Source: Stropharia rugosoannulata
Lineage: Eukaryota > Basidiomycota > Agaricomycetes > Agaricales > Strophariaceae
NCBI GenBank assembly: GCA_028532985.1
Contig: JANCIK010000006.1
Coordinates: 3,472,001-3,536,000, forward strand
DNA length: 64,000 nt
Direction of reading: 5' to 3'
The notes beneath the pieces are model-generated. The model saw nothing but the letters and a program-made list of their open reading frames with translations, was not told where the DNA came from and did not search any database. The translations under genes and the position numbers were made by a program. Shown in pieces: positions 22,233 through 33,873 of this stretch. Every line of letters begins with the position of its first letter. The first letter of the stretch is position 1.

Positions 22233-23000
22233 ATCAAGTGGGGATATTCTACATAGACCGGTTACGACTGCAACAGCGCCGTCACGAGTGTATACCCGCA
22301 GTCCGAGGAACAGCGGCTGCGTAAATGCTGGGTCAAACGCCTGTGGGAGTATTTGATCCATCTCTCCGCTTGACGTACTGCATGGTTTGCTCGACGTCTC
22401 CGACAGGGCAGTCGCCCACGGGCGGCTTAACCTAGCTAATGATCAGTTTTGGCTTTGACGCACTAGTTTTCAGCTGGCCTTCAGCAATGGCATTGAGATT
22501 GGCCGGGTCTTTTTTGACCTCCGTCTGGTCGGTCTTCAACTCGTCCGGGGCCGACTTGCCGCCTTCATTGATTCAGCAGCGGGCTCTGTGACCTCATGCA
22601 GAGTGCTCCGTCGTTTGGGCCTCATCTCGGGCGTGTTCTCAGCAGTATTAATATCAGCCCTTTCGTCGGATTTTTCACCAACTTCGACGGGAGGGGTTCC
22701 CTTGTCCTTGTCGTCAGACTCAGGATTCACCTCCCGGAGAACTACACCCCGGAAAATTTCTGCAGTGAAGGGTAAACTACGCAACTCTTGCCTGTTGGTG
22801 AATTATAAGAAATGAATATCCCGGCGCGACTGAATGGCACTTACCAGAGTTCGTAATCTTAACATGGTTCTGTGAGTCAGTTAACATTTATATATGTTTT
22901 ATCCATTTACTTACTGTTAGCTAGAGCTCTTGACTTAGCTCTTTCTATTAGCACGCGGCTGAGCTTTGCCCGGCTCGATAAATCATTTTCGTACTGATTT
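22233..23000 (-). pseudogene. decayed copy of the 3' part of a calpain gene
   Basis: On the minus strand this stretch resembles the tail of the calpain gene at 24189-25080: a segment like PESDDKDKGTPPVEVGEKSDE (compare [21 protein letters not shown]), the exon with [25 protein letters not shown] sequence (22920-22990 against 25000-25060) and the arrangement of the last exon. Frameshifts, stops and a missing catalytic region show it is not functional. Boundaries are approximate. Confidence 0.6.
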
Positions 23001-24188
23001 TACATAATGAGCACTGATAATCAGACTGGCTACAACGACGTGTTAAGTTTAACTTGACCCGACAGACCCCCCTTCCTTGTTCTTATATCTTTCGGATACA
23101 TTGATGATGGTATATCAGCGCCTGGTGTTTTCCACTAAGAATTGTATCCGTCAAGGTCTGTTCAGTTAATGGTGTGGAAGCAGACAATAGCAAGCTTTCA
23201 AACAAAATTACTGATTCATGAACTTCGTTGAAATTTTCTTCCGATTTAAATTCTGGAATACAAATCGATGAGGCGTCCAGCCACTGTCCAGCTGGCATAT
23301 CATACTGGCATCACACCCTTTTATTTTTACTTTATCTTGGAAAACACACCATATGGTATGTCGATAATAAGAAGTAGCAATTCTTAGTGTAAAAAAGGTG
23401 CCACTGAGAGCATGTTACACATACCTGTGTTAGAGTATACATACGGGATAACGAATTGTGCGGCTTCTGTGATACAGCATCTCCAATCGTGTGCACTGCA
23501 GTGCAACGAGCTTGTACCTTTCCTTGAACAAAATTCGGCGCTCGAATTGTACATTCGAAACCCGTGGCGGAGCTTCTTCCTACCTCATTGCTGCTTCATT
23601 GTAAACAATGTTAATGACTCATCACCACAAGCAAAAATACAAACAAGTCCAGTTTACCGAAACATCCCACGAGCCCCAAATAGGTAGTAGGTACGGCAGT
23701 CAGAACGACCAGGGGCACTGGGAACAATATAGAAGCCATCTACTACAAATCACTATTTTACATCTGTCACGAATACAACGGAAGTTATCTGCAAGAAGAC
23801 GTCCCCGAGATTTTGTTGTAAAGATAACACTATGGCCATACTAAAAGTGATTCTGAGGGATTGTGGCACAACATCCCCAAAACATCCCATAAGCTTCATT
23901 GAAGGTTTCTTTATACAGAAATTGCATGATTTCACTTGCAGCCTCGTCCTTTAAGTTGTCCTTTTCAGGCTAAGCAACAACGTACACGTAGAGCAGGGTC
24001 ACAAAGATCTGCTGCTGTGTATTCGTGAGACTCGGATGGAGTTACTTTGCAAGTGATCCATGTGTGAATTAATTCCCAACGCTAGGCACAGCATAATACT
24101 TAGTATGCAACAGAAATTAAGTGATCATTTTCAGTATATAGTACATAGACTCAAGCCCCATATCAGCACGTATAATACCCAGAATAAT
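23001..24188. other. degenerate intergenic region with gene fragments
   Basis: No intact gene. Around 23090-23110 there is a short match (TTCTTATATCTTTCGGATA) to the calpain promoter side at 27166-27186, suggesting that the decayed calpain copy once extended here. At 23968-24057 there is a fragment of an MFS transporter exon, listed separately. Confidence 0.45.
23968..24057 (-). pseudogene. orphan fragment of an MFS transporter exon
   Basis: Read on the minus strand, this 90-base piece closely resembles the exon of the transporter gene at 17852-19962 that lies at about 19600-19690, including the splice-side sequence CTCTACGTGTACGTCGTTGC (here one base different). It contains an in-frame stop and nothing of the rest of the transporter surrounds it. 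Confidence 0.65.
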
Positions 24189-27118
24189 TCAAGCATCCTT
24201 CAGCCTACCAGTTACGATTGCTACAGCACCGTCGCGAGTATATACCCGCAGTCCGAGGAACAATGGCTGCGTAGGTGGGCCCTCATTCCATGCGTCAGAC
24301 ACCTGTAGGGGCATGATCTGACCCATCTTTCCTCCCGTTGTATTCCATGGGGTGTACGGCATCCCTGATACAGCAGTCATTGGTGGGCTCCCACCTATGG
24401 GCGGCTCAACCAGAGTGACAGTCAGTTCGGGCTTGGATGCACCAGTGGTTTCTGTCGGCTTTGCATCTGTTGTAGCATTCTCGCCCTCACCACCGTCATT
24501 GGGCTTGGCCGGGTCCTTCTTATCCTCCGCCTGGTTGCTCTTCGACTCGGCTGGGGCCGGCTTCTCGCCCTCCCCTTCCTTGGACTGAGAGGACGGTGCC
24601 GTGCTTTCAGGCTGAGTGGTTTGCGGTTGGGCAGATTCTTCCTTCTTCTCTGCGGCTGCTTCATCTGGTTTCGTCTCGGGCTTACTTTCAGTGATACTAG
24701 TAGTAGTAGTAGTAGTATCAGTCTTTTCGTCAGATTTCGATCCAGCTTCGGCGGGGGGTGCTTCCTTGTCCTTGTCGTCAGGCTTGGGGGGCTCCACCCG
24801 CTTGAGCTCTACTTCCAGGGCAACTTCTGGACCTTGGGGTATATTCTTAATCTCCTGCCTATCGGTTCACATATATAAGAAACGTGGTATCCCCAGGTAG
24901 GTATGAGTCAACAGCACTTACCAGACTTCGTAGTCTTGATATATTCTGGTGAGCATATCGCCTCAAAAGTATTTCATGAATTCACTTACTGACGGCTAGA
25001 AGTCTTGACTCTGCCCTTTCTGCTAGTACGCGGCTAAGCTTCGCCCGGTCCCATGTATCATCTGCATACTGAGTTTGGAATGAATTAACAATGTCAGTCA
25101 GTTGAATACGAGGACAGTTTACACACCTCGACGTCACCTCGTTCCACTGGCTCCACCCTAGGCTATATGAAGGTTCAGGAACTATCAGCTATGGTTCACA
25201 TGCGTTGGCTAGATGGCAGAACATACTAGAACGATATATTCGCCTGCTTCTAGATTAACCTCGCAAGAGACGCTTCGGAGGCTACCGAGGCTAATCCCCG
25301 ATATTCCGACCAACTCGCGAGTATCTCGTTTGTACACGACGAAGTCTAGCCACCATTGAGGTTGGGACCCGTGCAAAGACTTGTAATAACGATGATCGCT
25401 TTGTGCAAGAACGATTGTTGCGGCTGAAGCTTTATCGAGTTTGATGAAGTCTATGAAGGTGACTTGTCAGATGTTGAGCTTAACACTCATAGGGAAAATT
25501 TACAGTAAACATCGCCATACGTCCATGGGTGAAGAGTGGGTTGTGGTGGTACGCGCAACCAGTAGGATGACATGACCCAGTTTGAGTCAAACAGTGTCGC
25601 GCGATCAATCATCTGGAATACCGACAAGAAATCCGAATCTAACAACAACATGTTAGCGAAAAAGAAAAAAAAACATTATAAGGATAGGCTGTTACTCACA
25701 TTCCATAACGAATTGCCCATCATCACCGAATTCATGGCCTAGTTCGGATAATACATCAAGCCATTCACCTTTCCACTCCTTGGAGCCGTCCGCCCATGCC
25801 CCGGTCCACTCGCTGTTGCCCCATGGGTTGCGCACGACGACGAAACGCTTCCCCTTGCACTCCTTCGCGCGTAGTACTGAGTATGCATGGGCTGGCCATA
25901 GCCCCTGTACGTTGGGCGCGGCCACCTGGCTGCGGGCCTCGTCAAGGTAGAGGGCCACTCCGAACAGACGTGACTGATTATCTGCGTGCTGTAGCTCATC
26001 CATCCAAAAGCGGTCTGTGCTGAGCAAGTCGCTCATTTGGAAACACGTCGCAACGGCACTGAAAGGTTGCCGCAGAATATAAATGTAAATGGGTAGTATG
26101 GTATTTTGGATTTGGCTCACCCGGTAAGGTCTTCAATGCCCTCTGAAAGAAAGCCTCCCTCCAGTGCAGCGTAGTCGCCGTGGAGCTTTGCATATGCTTT
26201 CTCGATGAGGGGCACCCAAGTTTCGCCGACAACCCCTGACCGCGCATAAAGCAGCCCCTTGCCACTCTTTTCCACAACTTGATGATATGTTTCACGCTCG
26301 TTATGATACAGTCTCTGCTCGCCCGGGTTAAGCTCATCGTATTTCGGCATAGACCAAAGGAGGAAGCTGATATAAGAGTAAGTGGCAAGGCATCGGATTT
26401 GACCAGTTAGAGCACCTACTCGTCCACGATAACCGTCTTCCAGACGCCATCCCGGAAAAACACAAATCCATAAACACCTACTTCCTCATTTCGCTAGATT
26501 GATGGTTAGAAACAAAGGTTCGAGACAAGCTAATTCAACTCACGGCAACGCATATCTTTTGTACAAGATCATCTACCGTTGAGATGGCAGACAATGCTGC
26601 CAGGAACCAGCAATCACCAAGTGCACCCTGTCGCACATCGCTCGCTTTGGGTCCGTCGGGTCCAAAGAATACAGGCTTTTCGAATATGTCGGTCACCCTC
26701 TTCACTGCAACTGGTTTCCAGAAACCGTCTGTCGATCCACCGAGCCCATACCGGCAATAAAACTGGTTCTTCTCAAGGTCGAATTCAATATCTCTAATAT
26801 GACGTCAGCCTTCAGTGACTTAAACAATAGATATTGAACTGACCTAAACTTGCGGTTTGTCATGCGACACCGCTGTGCGATAGCGTCGACCTTTTGTTTG
26901 CATTCTTCCAAAGCTTTGTCGAGAGCGCCAGTAACGAGCAATCCAGCCTGGGTCTTCGCTGGTAGCGCCTCCTTGATAGCCTTCTCCGCCACACCTTCAA
27001 CTATTGGTGCTTCCACGGCATTTTGTTCATTCGCGAACTCGACCTTAAGGAAGGCGGAGCTAATGCCCTTGAGATTCTTCTTGATGCCTTCTGCGAGATT
27101 GGCGATCTGTGCAGCCAT
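24189..27118 (-). CDS. calpain-like cysteine protease with disordered acidic region
   Basis: Many small exons on the minus strand. The N-terminal helical region (starts [18 protein letters not shown]) is followed by the calpain catalytic core: [17 protein letters not shown] (catalytic Cys), [67 protein letters not shown] (catalytic His) and [15 protein letters not shown] (catalytic Asn). The triad is complete. A C2-like half follows (about 25170-25640; [37 protein letters not shown]), then a charged Lys/Glu/Ala/Pro-rich low-complexity segment with a Thr run encoded by a trinucleotide repeat, and a final conserved block ([14 protein letters not shown] to RLKDA). No EF-hands seen, so it is a non-classical calpain. 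Role probably in regulated limited proteolysis; substrate unknown. Confidence 0.85.
24696..24717. repeat. trinucleotide microsatellite inside the calpain gene
   Basis: Perfect run of TAG/ACT units encoding consecutive threonines on the minus strand. Length variation would change only the threonine run. Confidence 0.85.
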
Positions 27119-28194
27119 AGCAAGCGTTTGCTGAACAGTAAATCCTGCCGTGATAGATCCGCCTTATTCTTATATCTTTCGGATAGACGGTATGCCCTAG
27201 TGATTCCCACCATCGGAATGGTGTGTCTGTCAGTGCTGTCACTATGAGGCGTGGTTGATGGTGATGGAAGATGACAGTGATAGCGCCAGCATAGCTTTTA
27301 GCTGCAATAATACATATGTTAAGTGAGCCCGAAGCGAGGGAACTTGCACTTGATCCCAACTTCCTTGAGACTTCCTAAACGATTTCTGGACTCTCGAGCC
27401 ATCGTACAATATCTTGTCTCTCCTGTCAATGAATAATCGCCATGGTAAGCATTAGCACTACAGTAAACCATTAAGAATGCCAAGGGCTTGTACGTTACTC
27501 ACATACATCCGGGACAACGATATGTGCGGCTCGTGTACGACGGCGTCTAGAGTTGGTTGGGATTTTATTAGTCGCGGGCGATAACCTGACGCTGCACACC
27601 AAGTAGCATTGCGGCAACATTGCGGCGACCTCGATCCAAACCTCCATAAGAACTTCGACGCAGTTGATGCACAGTGTCGCGAGAGAGCTCGTTCTTGACG
27701 GTAATCAAGGATCATTCACAACATGCACTGAACCAAGTTTAACCAACGCCTGACGGATGCCAAGTTCGTTACAAATATCTCACGACCCATTGTGCTCGTG
27801 GACTACCATCATCACCGATTCGTTGCGGCAGACCCATACTTGCTTGTACTTCGTTGAGTAAAAGACTACTCAGATGAACTCCAAGATCAAAACAAAGCTT
27901 GGGTAAAACGCGGAAATCATGCTCACGAAGATACCTTCGGACCATTACTTCAAGCAAAACACCCATGGCTTATGTTAGGGGGTGTGAGAGTGTTTTAAAT
28001 ATATTATGCGAGGTGACTCGTGAGTTCATGGCTCCTTTCTATAGGCGTTTGTCTTGATAAGATTCTTTCACCGTGTAGCTCATGACCATGCCTGCAGCTG
28101 ACGGCACGCACATACTGCGTTGCCAGTCATAAAAGCATGGCTAAGCTACAGGGCCATCGCAGCATTCGTCCTCAAGCCTATTCGTTGCTACAAA
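27119..28194. other. gene-poor stretch
   Basis: Promoter side of the calpain gene, then an open frame on the minus strand at 27769-27966 (starts MGVLLEVMVRRYLREHDF) and another at 27458-27715. They could be exons or relics of one gene, but I could not join them with good splice signals and recognise no family. Confidence 0.35.
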
Positions 28195-28702
28195 ATGGCA
28201 GAAACTACAACACTCACCCAGGTTGCTGACCTGCCCGAGCGGTATTACCAATACGCAGAGACTCAGTCGCGCGTATCGAAATGGGTTTCCGAGACGCATT
28301 CCTTCCGACGAGGTGGACGGAACGTGTCTAAACGACGGGGCTCAAAATCCTCGCACTATAACTACGACGAGCAGCTGAGTAGCTCCCTTTCCCATGAGCA
28401 GCTACGCCTATCGAGTACTCGGAAGAGGTCGCGGGAGCAAACGCGCTCGACTACGCCAGAAGCCCGCATCGACCCGTTCCATCCAGCAATTGCCCTGGTG
28501 TCATCTTCACTCGTAGTTTGCGCCGTGCTTCCATCGCTGTTGACAGTTTTGGCCTTCGCTGCTGTTCTCACATGGATTTCTGTTGTTAGCGAGGTAATTT
28601 TGGACCAGTGCGCCCTGCTAAAGGTTACTGATTACCTCCTCCAATTTGCAGCCAGGGGAGGTGGCTTCGTCGTCGCAATGGGTCCCAGGGTCCGAAAAGT
28701 AA
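28195..28702 (+). CDS. small predicted membrane protein, unknown function
   Basis: The first ATG opens a frame with a charged, Ser/Arg-rich first 100 residues (includes KRRGSKSSHYNYDEQLSSSL) followed by two closely spaced hydrophobic segments (ALVSSSLVVCAVLPSLLTVL and AFAAVLTWISVV). A GTAATT donor at 28594 and TTTGCAG acceptor ending at 28651 make a 58-base intron; splicing gives a protein of about 150 aa ending GSEK. Without splicing the frame runs to 28731. No family recognised. The hydrophobic hairpin near the C-terminus suggests a tail-anchored or hairpin ER protein, which is inference. Confidence 0.55.
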
Positions 28703-28731
28703 CTTATAAAGGTATATGCGCTCGCATATAA

Positions 28732-29322
28732 CTGCATATATTTGCACCCCTCGACAACCCTCGACGAGCCTCGACGCCGGCGTCGATTCGAAACTCGATG
28801 GCATTGGATTGCCCGCCTGTTGCGGTTATTTCTGGGAAATGGCTTTCAGCGGGTGCCACACACCGAAGAGCATGGATGTAAGGCAAATTCGATGAGACAC
28901 GGTGGTCTCTGGCCCCACTGCTGCAGATGGGTACTACGAGGGCTTAGGCGTGTAGCTTCAACGCACATGTTCTTCATTCGTTAATAAAATTTAGGCCGGT
29001 GTGTTTTGGTCCTTGACACGCCTGGATGTCGAGCAGTCCAATCGCATGTATGCGGCGTGTCGTTATCATGTTTCGAAGTTTGCACTGTATGTATGACCTT
29101 GCCTTATGGCATTGCTTTATCACTATCTTTTGGACACCATTTTTTTTTTTTGGAAATTTCAGAAGGATTTTCACTGATTTTCGAGCACGGCTTTACCGGT
29201 ATGAAACATTCTGCAACTTTCTGGAAACGACTGGCATGGTACTGCCGCCTCCCACGGTACCCACTTATATCATAAGCAGAGTCGTGTTGGTCCGCATTGC
29301 AACTGCCCAGCTGCCTCCTAAC
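28732..29322. other. gene-free stretch
   Basis: Contains short direct repeats of CCTCGACGAGCC type near 28750 and a T-run near 29144. No gene supported. Confidence 0.45.
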
Positions 29323-30804
29323 ATGATTTGTCTGGATACACTGCCGGAAGATGTCATCCTGGTCATAGCTTCCCAGGTAATCGTGATCAGTCCTGACAAA
29401 CTTTGGACAACAACTTGCTCACTGATCTGATGGCTCTAGCTTGACCGTAAAGATAATCAACATCTACGACTAGTCTGTCACCGATTATCTGCAGTAGTCG
29501 CCCCCTACGCGCTTTCTCATCTGGCGATTAATGTTCACCGCGGAAACCATGACCAAGTCATAGAGAAATTGGACGCGTATGTTAACTTTAAGACGCCTGG
29601 AGCGCGTTATGTGCGATGCCTCGCGATATATCGACTGTTCAGTAATCAGCAAATTGGACACAAGGAAGAGAGTGAACTGCGCAAAGTCATTCCTCTGATC
29701 TTCGAACGCCTAGACATCCGCCGCCTAGAGCAAGTGATCTCAATTTTTGGATGCTGCACGAATGAGCGCTGACGCATTACTGGGTACAGATGGAATACCA
29801 ACCGCTGGGACCTGCAATGGGTCCCTGAAATGATAGTTGCCGGTATCAGCGCTCATCCAGTGCGCGACTTAACTCTGGACTTCTACTATGGCTCTCTCGA
29901 GACACCAATCGCGCTCACGGGCGTAGGGGGCATTCAGAAATTGTCTATCAGGAACACCAAACAGCTGGATCTATCATTTGGGGTAGAAGGGCGGGATAGG
30001 ATGTTTGCAGAGATCGCACGCGTTATTGCTGATAGCCACGCACTCCGCGAGCTGTCCATCGAAGTAGGCTATCCGGAGGTGGGCACGCTGCAGTCCCCTG
30101 GTCTTCATCTCTTTCTTCCGAGTGCCGAAAACGCAGGAATCACTCCTCTGACTTTGAAAGCACTGTCACTGGATTCTGTCAATATGGAATCCTACGAGCA
30201 GTTTCTTCCCCATTTTCGCTCACTTGAAAGCCTTTCGTCACTATCCAGCATAAAGGATACCAACCTTCCCCTGCCGCACGTCTGGAAAGCTCTCCAACGA
30301 GAGGGAATTCGCCTCAAGAAGATACGCGTCACTACGAACGACATCAAGCGGGAACTGCTCGAGTACCTCATATTCTGCAAAGATGTGCTGACAGACCTCG
30401 TGTTCGAAGCGTCCGACCATGAAAACTGGCTCCAGGAAATGTTCGATGTCATCAACCAGAACAACCCTCACATCTTGTATACAGAAATCCTCCCGATCTT
30501 AGCTCCCCGGCTGGAAGTGTTTGCTATTCGCGCGAATCGGGGGAACAAGTGGTGCTTCAGCGCTGTTAATGCTACGTACATCGGACAGTGTAAGCATCTG
30601 AGGGAGCTGGTGATTCCTGTTGTGGAATACGACCAGCTCCATAACAAACATCTGAGGGTGAGTCGTATGACAATTTTGCAGGACTGTTAAACGTGTATTG
30701 AACTATTTATCTTGAAGGACGTTATTGAACGAATGAAGGCGACGATGCGGTCAGACCTTCATTTGGAGATTTTAAATGTTCACCGGGTACTTCAAATAAG
30801 CTAG
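29323..30804 (+). pseudogene. F-box-like protein gene with a single in-frame stop
   Basis: Exon 1 (29323-29376) encodes MICLDTLPEDVILVIASQ, an F-box start, and splices in phase 0 to 29440, which continues LDRKDNQHLRLVCHRLSAVV as an F-box does. The frame stays open to a TGA at 29770-29772 and then continues, in the same frame and with no shift, through WNTNRWDLQWVPEMIVAGIS and a leucine-rich-repeat-like body to a phase-0 splice after 30657 and a stop at 30804. No intron removes the TGA in frame. The codon would be CGA in an intact gene, so a C-to-T change is the simplest explanation. Alternatives are a truncated functional protein, readthrough, or a sequencing error. Confidence 0.65.
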
Positions 30805-31182
30805 CATGTTTCAGAAGCTGTTGTATGACTTGAAGCTTGACTCAATGTTTGGATTTCTGTACTTGTTAGAGCAGGTCATTTAGCATGTGAAATTAGGTGG
30901 CTCGGTTCTTGTCGCCGACGAGTCTGGAGGAGCACAACTTGAACAATCCTATGAAGACTGCTGCAGTAAACTTGACCATCTAGAAGGAAATGTATATGGT
31001 CATACGCATTTTATAAATTGTAGGCTTCGCATTCCAAACCTGAGCAGCGTGAGCACGGCTATTGAAGTTATCCGACTTCTACGAAACAGCTGGACATGTG
31101 ATTTGGGAGATCCGGCTAATTCGATTATAAAGACTACGCCTAGCGCTACTCTTTCTCACTCTGCACAACCATATCCTCCAGA
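30805..31182. other. gene-free stretch
   Basis: Between the F-box-like gene and the thiolase. An open frame runs through it but is in the wrong frame for the thiolase start. Holds the thiolase promoter. Confidence 0.5.
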
Positions 31183-32557
31183 ATGTCTACGCAAACCTCC
31201 TCAGGAAAGGCTGCTCTCCTTCAGAAGAGCGACAACGACGTTGTTATTGTCTCTGCTATCCGCTCCGCTATCACCAAGGTTAGACATTCGCTATGTTGTT
31301 CCGAGTAACGACTCTAAACCAGTTTCTCAGGGGAAGAAGGGAGGCTTCAAGGACACCAAGCCCGAGCTCATTCTCTCGCATGTTCTGCGAGCTGTCTACT
31401 CGAGGGTGAACCTCGACCCCAAGCTCATTGAAGACATCTCTGTGGGAAATGTTCTACCACCAGGCGGCGGCGCTTCAGCAGCGCGCATGGCTGCGTTGCA
31501 CGCCGGGATCCCCGTTGAGGCTTCCATCAACACGGTGAACCGACAGTGCTCGTCTGGTCTCACCGCTATCAACCAAATTGCCAACCAGATTCGCGCGGGA
31601 CAGATTGATATCGGTATTGGTGAGTAGACTGACCAAGCGGAACAGGGTTGGTTCTCATAGATGTGCTTCAGGTGCTGGAGTTGAGTCGATGACAAACGGC
31701 TACGGAGCTGGCGCTATGGCCTCGTACGCAGACGAAATCCTCGAGAACCAGGATGCAGAGGACTGCCTGTTGCCCATGGGCATCACATCTGAGAACGTCG
31801 CCAAAGACTACGGTATCACGCGCAAAATCCAGGACGAGTTTGCTGCGAAGTCGTTCCAGAAAGCTGCAGCGGCCAACAAGGCCGGAAAGTTCAAGGACGA
31901 GATTGTCCCCATCACGGCCAAGTGGATCGACCCTAAGACGGAGAAGGAGAGCACCGTCGTCGTCGACCAGGATGATGGCATCCGCGATGGAGTTACTGTT
32001 GAGAGCTTGTCGAAGCTCAAGCCCGCCTTCACCAAGGACGGTACTACCCATGCCGGTATGTGTATAGCTTTGTGTGATGGTAAATAACGTCTAATCCACT
32101 TGCAGGTAACGCGTCCCAGGTGTCCGACGGTGCCGCCGCCGTCCTCCTTGCCCGCCGCTCAGTTGCGAAGCGCCTCGGACTCCCCATCGTCGGCAAATTC
32201 GTCACCGCTGCCACCATTGGTGTGCCTCCCCGCGTCATGGGCGTCGGCCCTGCATTCGCTATTCCCCGTGTGCTCGATCTCGCTGGCATCACCCAAAACG
32301 ATGTCGACTTCTACGAAATCAACGAGGCGTTCGCGAGCCAGGCTGTGTTCTCTGTGCAGCACCTGAAGATCCCCTTCGAGAAGGTGAACGTCAACGGTGG
32401 TGCCATCGCCATTGGCCACCCTCTCGGCTGCACTGGTGCACGCCAGGTTGCTACCGGCCTGAACATTGCGAAGCAGACTGGCGGCAAGGTGTTTGTGACC
32501 AGCATGTGCATTGGTTCTGGCATGGGTATGGCTGCTGTCTTCGTGAGCGAGCAGTAG
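31183..32557 (+). CDS. 3-ketoacyl-CoA thiolase (acetyl-CoA C-acyltransferase)
   Basis: Four exons (31183-31278, 31331-31619, 31672-32055, 32106-32557) give 406 aa. The enzyme cleaves 3-ketoacyl-CoA with CoA to release acetyl-CoA, the last step of beta-oxidation. All thiolase signatures are present: the nucleophile Cys105 in NTVNRQCSSGL, the NEAFA motif, His361 in GGAIAIGHPLG and Cys391 in TSMCIGSGMG. Length fits the family. The sequence resembles the peroxisomal (POT1-type) branch rather than the biosynthetic acetoacetyl-CoA branch. I see no PTS1 at the C-terminus (ends SEQ) and no clear PTS2 in the first 30 residues, so location is open. Codon use is GC-richer than in neighbours, consistent with high expression. 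Confidence 0.93.
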
Positions 32558-33873
32558 GGGCGCGGAGATGTATGATTATTGTTGGTGGATCGCTTTGTAG
32601 CTTTTAATCTTAATTTCTCACTCATACCAAGGATCCAGCATTAAAAGTATGGAATGTGTTGTATCATTTTATATGTAAACGATGTTATAAACAGGCGTCT
32701 ATTCCGTGTATCCGAAAAGATATTCAGAGCCAAATGTTGTGCCCTCTCATTGGGTGAAAGTGGACAGTCCTCAACATCTCTTTGGTGTCAGCTAAAGCGC
32801 CTTATAAGACGCGTACCTTCTCTTTCTTTGGCTACATATTTCATCCAGTCGCTGTCCCGCTCTTTGTCGTAGCGTAGGATCTCCTGAATACATACGCGTT
32901 CTGTTTCCGTTTGTGTGATTCGCGCGAGTCTTCTCCTCTCTTCAGCGTCTTTCCAGTCATTCACCGAAGAGCGAGAGCCAATAATGAACCAGGGGGCCAC
33001 CGAAGATTGAAAAGTCTATTGGAATTTGAAAGATATATAGATAAATTGAAGGAAGAAGCGGAGTGCTATCTAAAAAAAAAAAAACCGGCTGACGCCAACC
33101 ATTGAGCTGAAATGCAGAACAAAGGCATGGAATGTCATCCGAATTCTCTTTAGATTGTACCCCGCTACTTTCTGCGCTATATCTCGGTGTTTAAAATAAG
33201 GCGAGGAAGGTGTCACAGTGGTGGGCGGCAGGATGAGGTGGATTCGAATCTTAATGTGGTCATGGAGGTGCCGCGTAAACAGATAAAAGTCGGCAGGAGA
33301 TTTTAAGAGCTCGCCTTGGCGAGGTTATGTTCCAGTCGACAGTATGTAGAAAGGGAGTGGCTGAAGTGGCTGGTACTTGCAGAGAGAAGGGAATGAAGAA
33401 TATGTCGGGGAAGGACCAGAATTTATATGTTTCCAATGAAGGTGGTTCGGGGATCGCCGATTTCTGACAAATTGCACACTCGCTGGCCAGCGGCTCAAGT
33501 GGCCATTGTGCTCGGGTCTGTCAGCCTCCTACCTGCAAGCGCCAGTTAGTAACTGGACCCCAAATAAGGAAATACGCTTTGCTTGTGTAGTTTACTTTTA
33601 TAGAAATTCTAAAAATAGCATTTTAATATTATTATGCTGTAGTGCTTTAGTCTCATTTTTGGTACTCTGATCCTCACGACGGGACATGGAGCTCACCACG
33701 AAAGATAAATTTAGGAAAATGACAGAGATTGGCACGAATGTTAGTGAGTCTCAGGCACAGCAGGTGTGAGATATGATAATTAGACATCGAGAGAAAGATG
33801 CAACGTCTGGAACCCGTGGGATATCGATAAGATCCTACGTGTGGCCTGCGGATATTCGAGTCACTTTCATGTC
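32558..33873. other. gene-poor stretch
   Basis: A minus-strand frame ending at 32788 encodes about 70 charged residues with motif WFIIGSRSSVNDWKDAEERR. It lacks its own ATG and could be the last exon of a short gene whose first exon I cannot place. The rest (33030-33870) shows nothing. Confidence 0.35.

Noticed and set aside
30887..31627. 246-codon frame as the thiolase N-terminus
   Set aside because: The upstream part is in a different frame from the true first exon (31183-31278), which splices properly and starts with an ATG.
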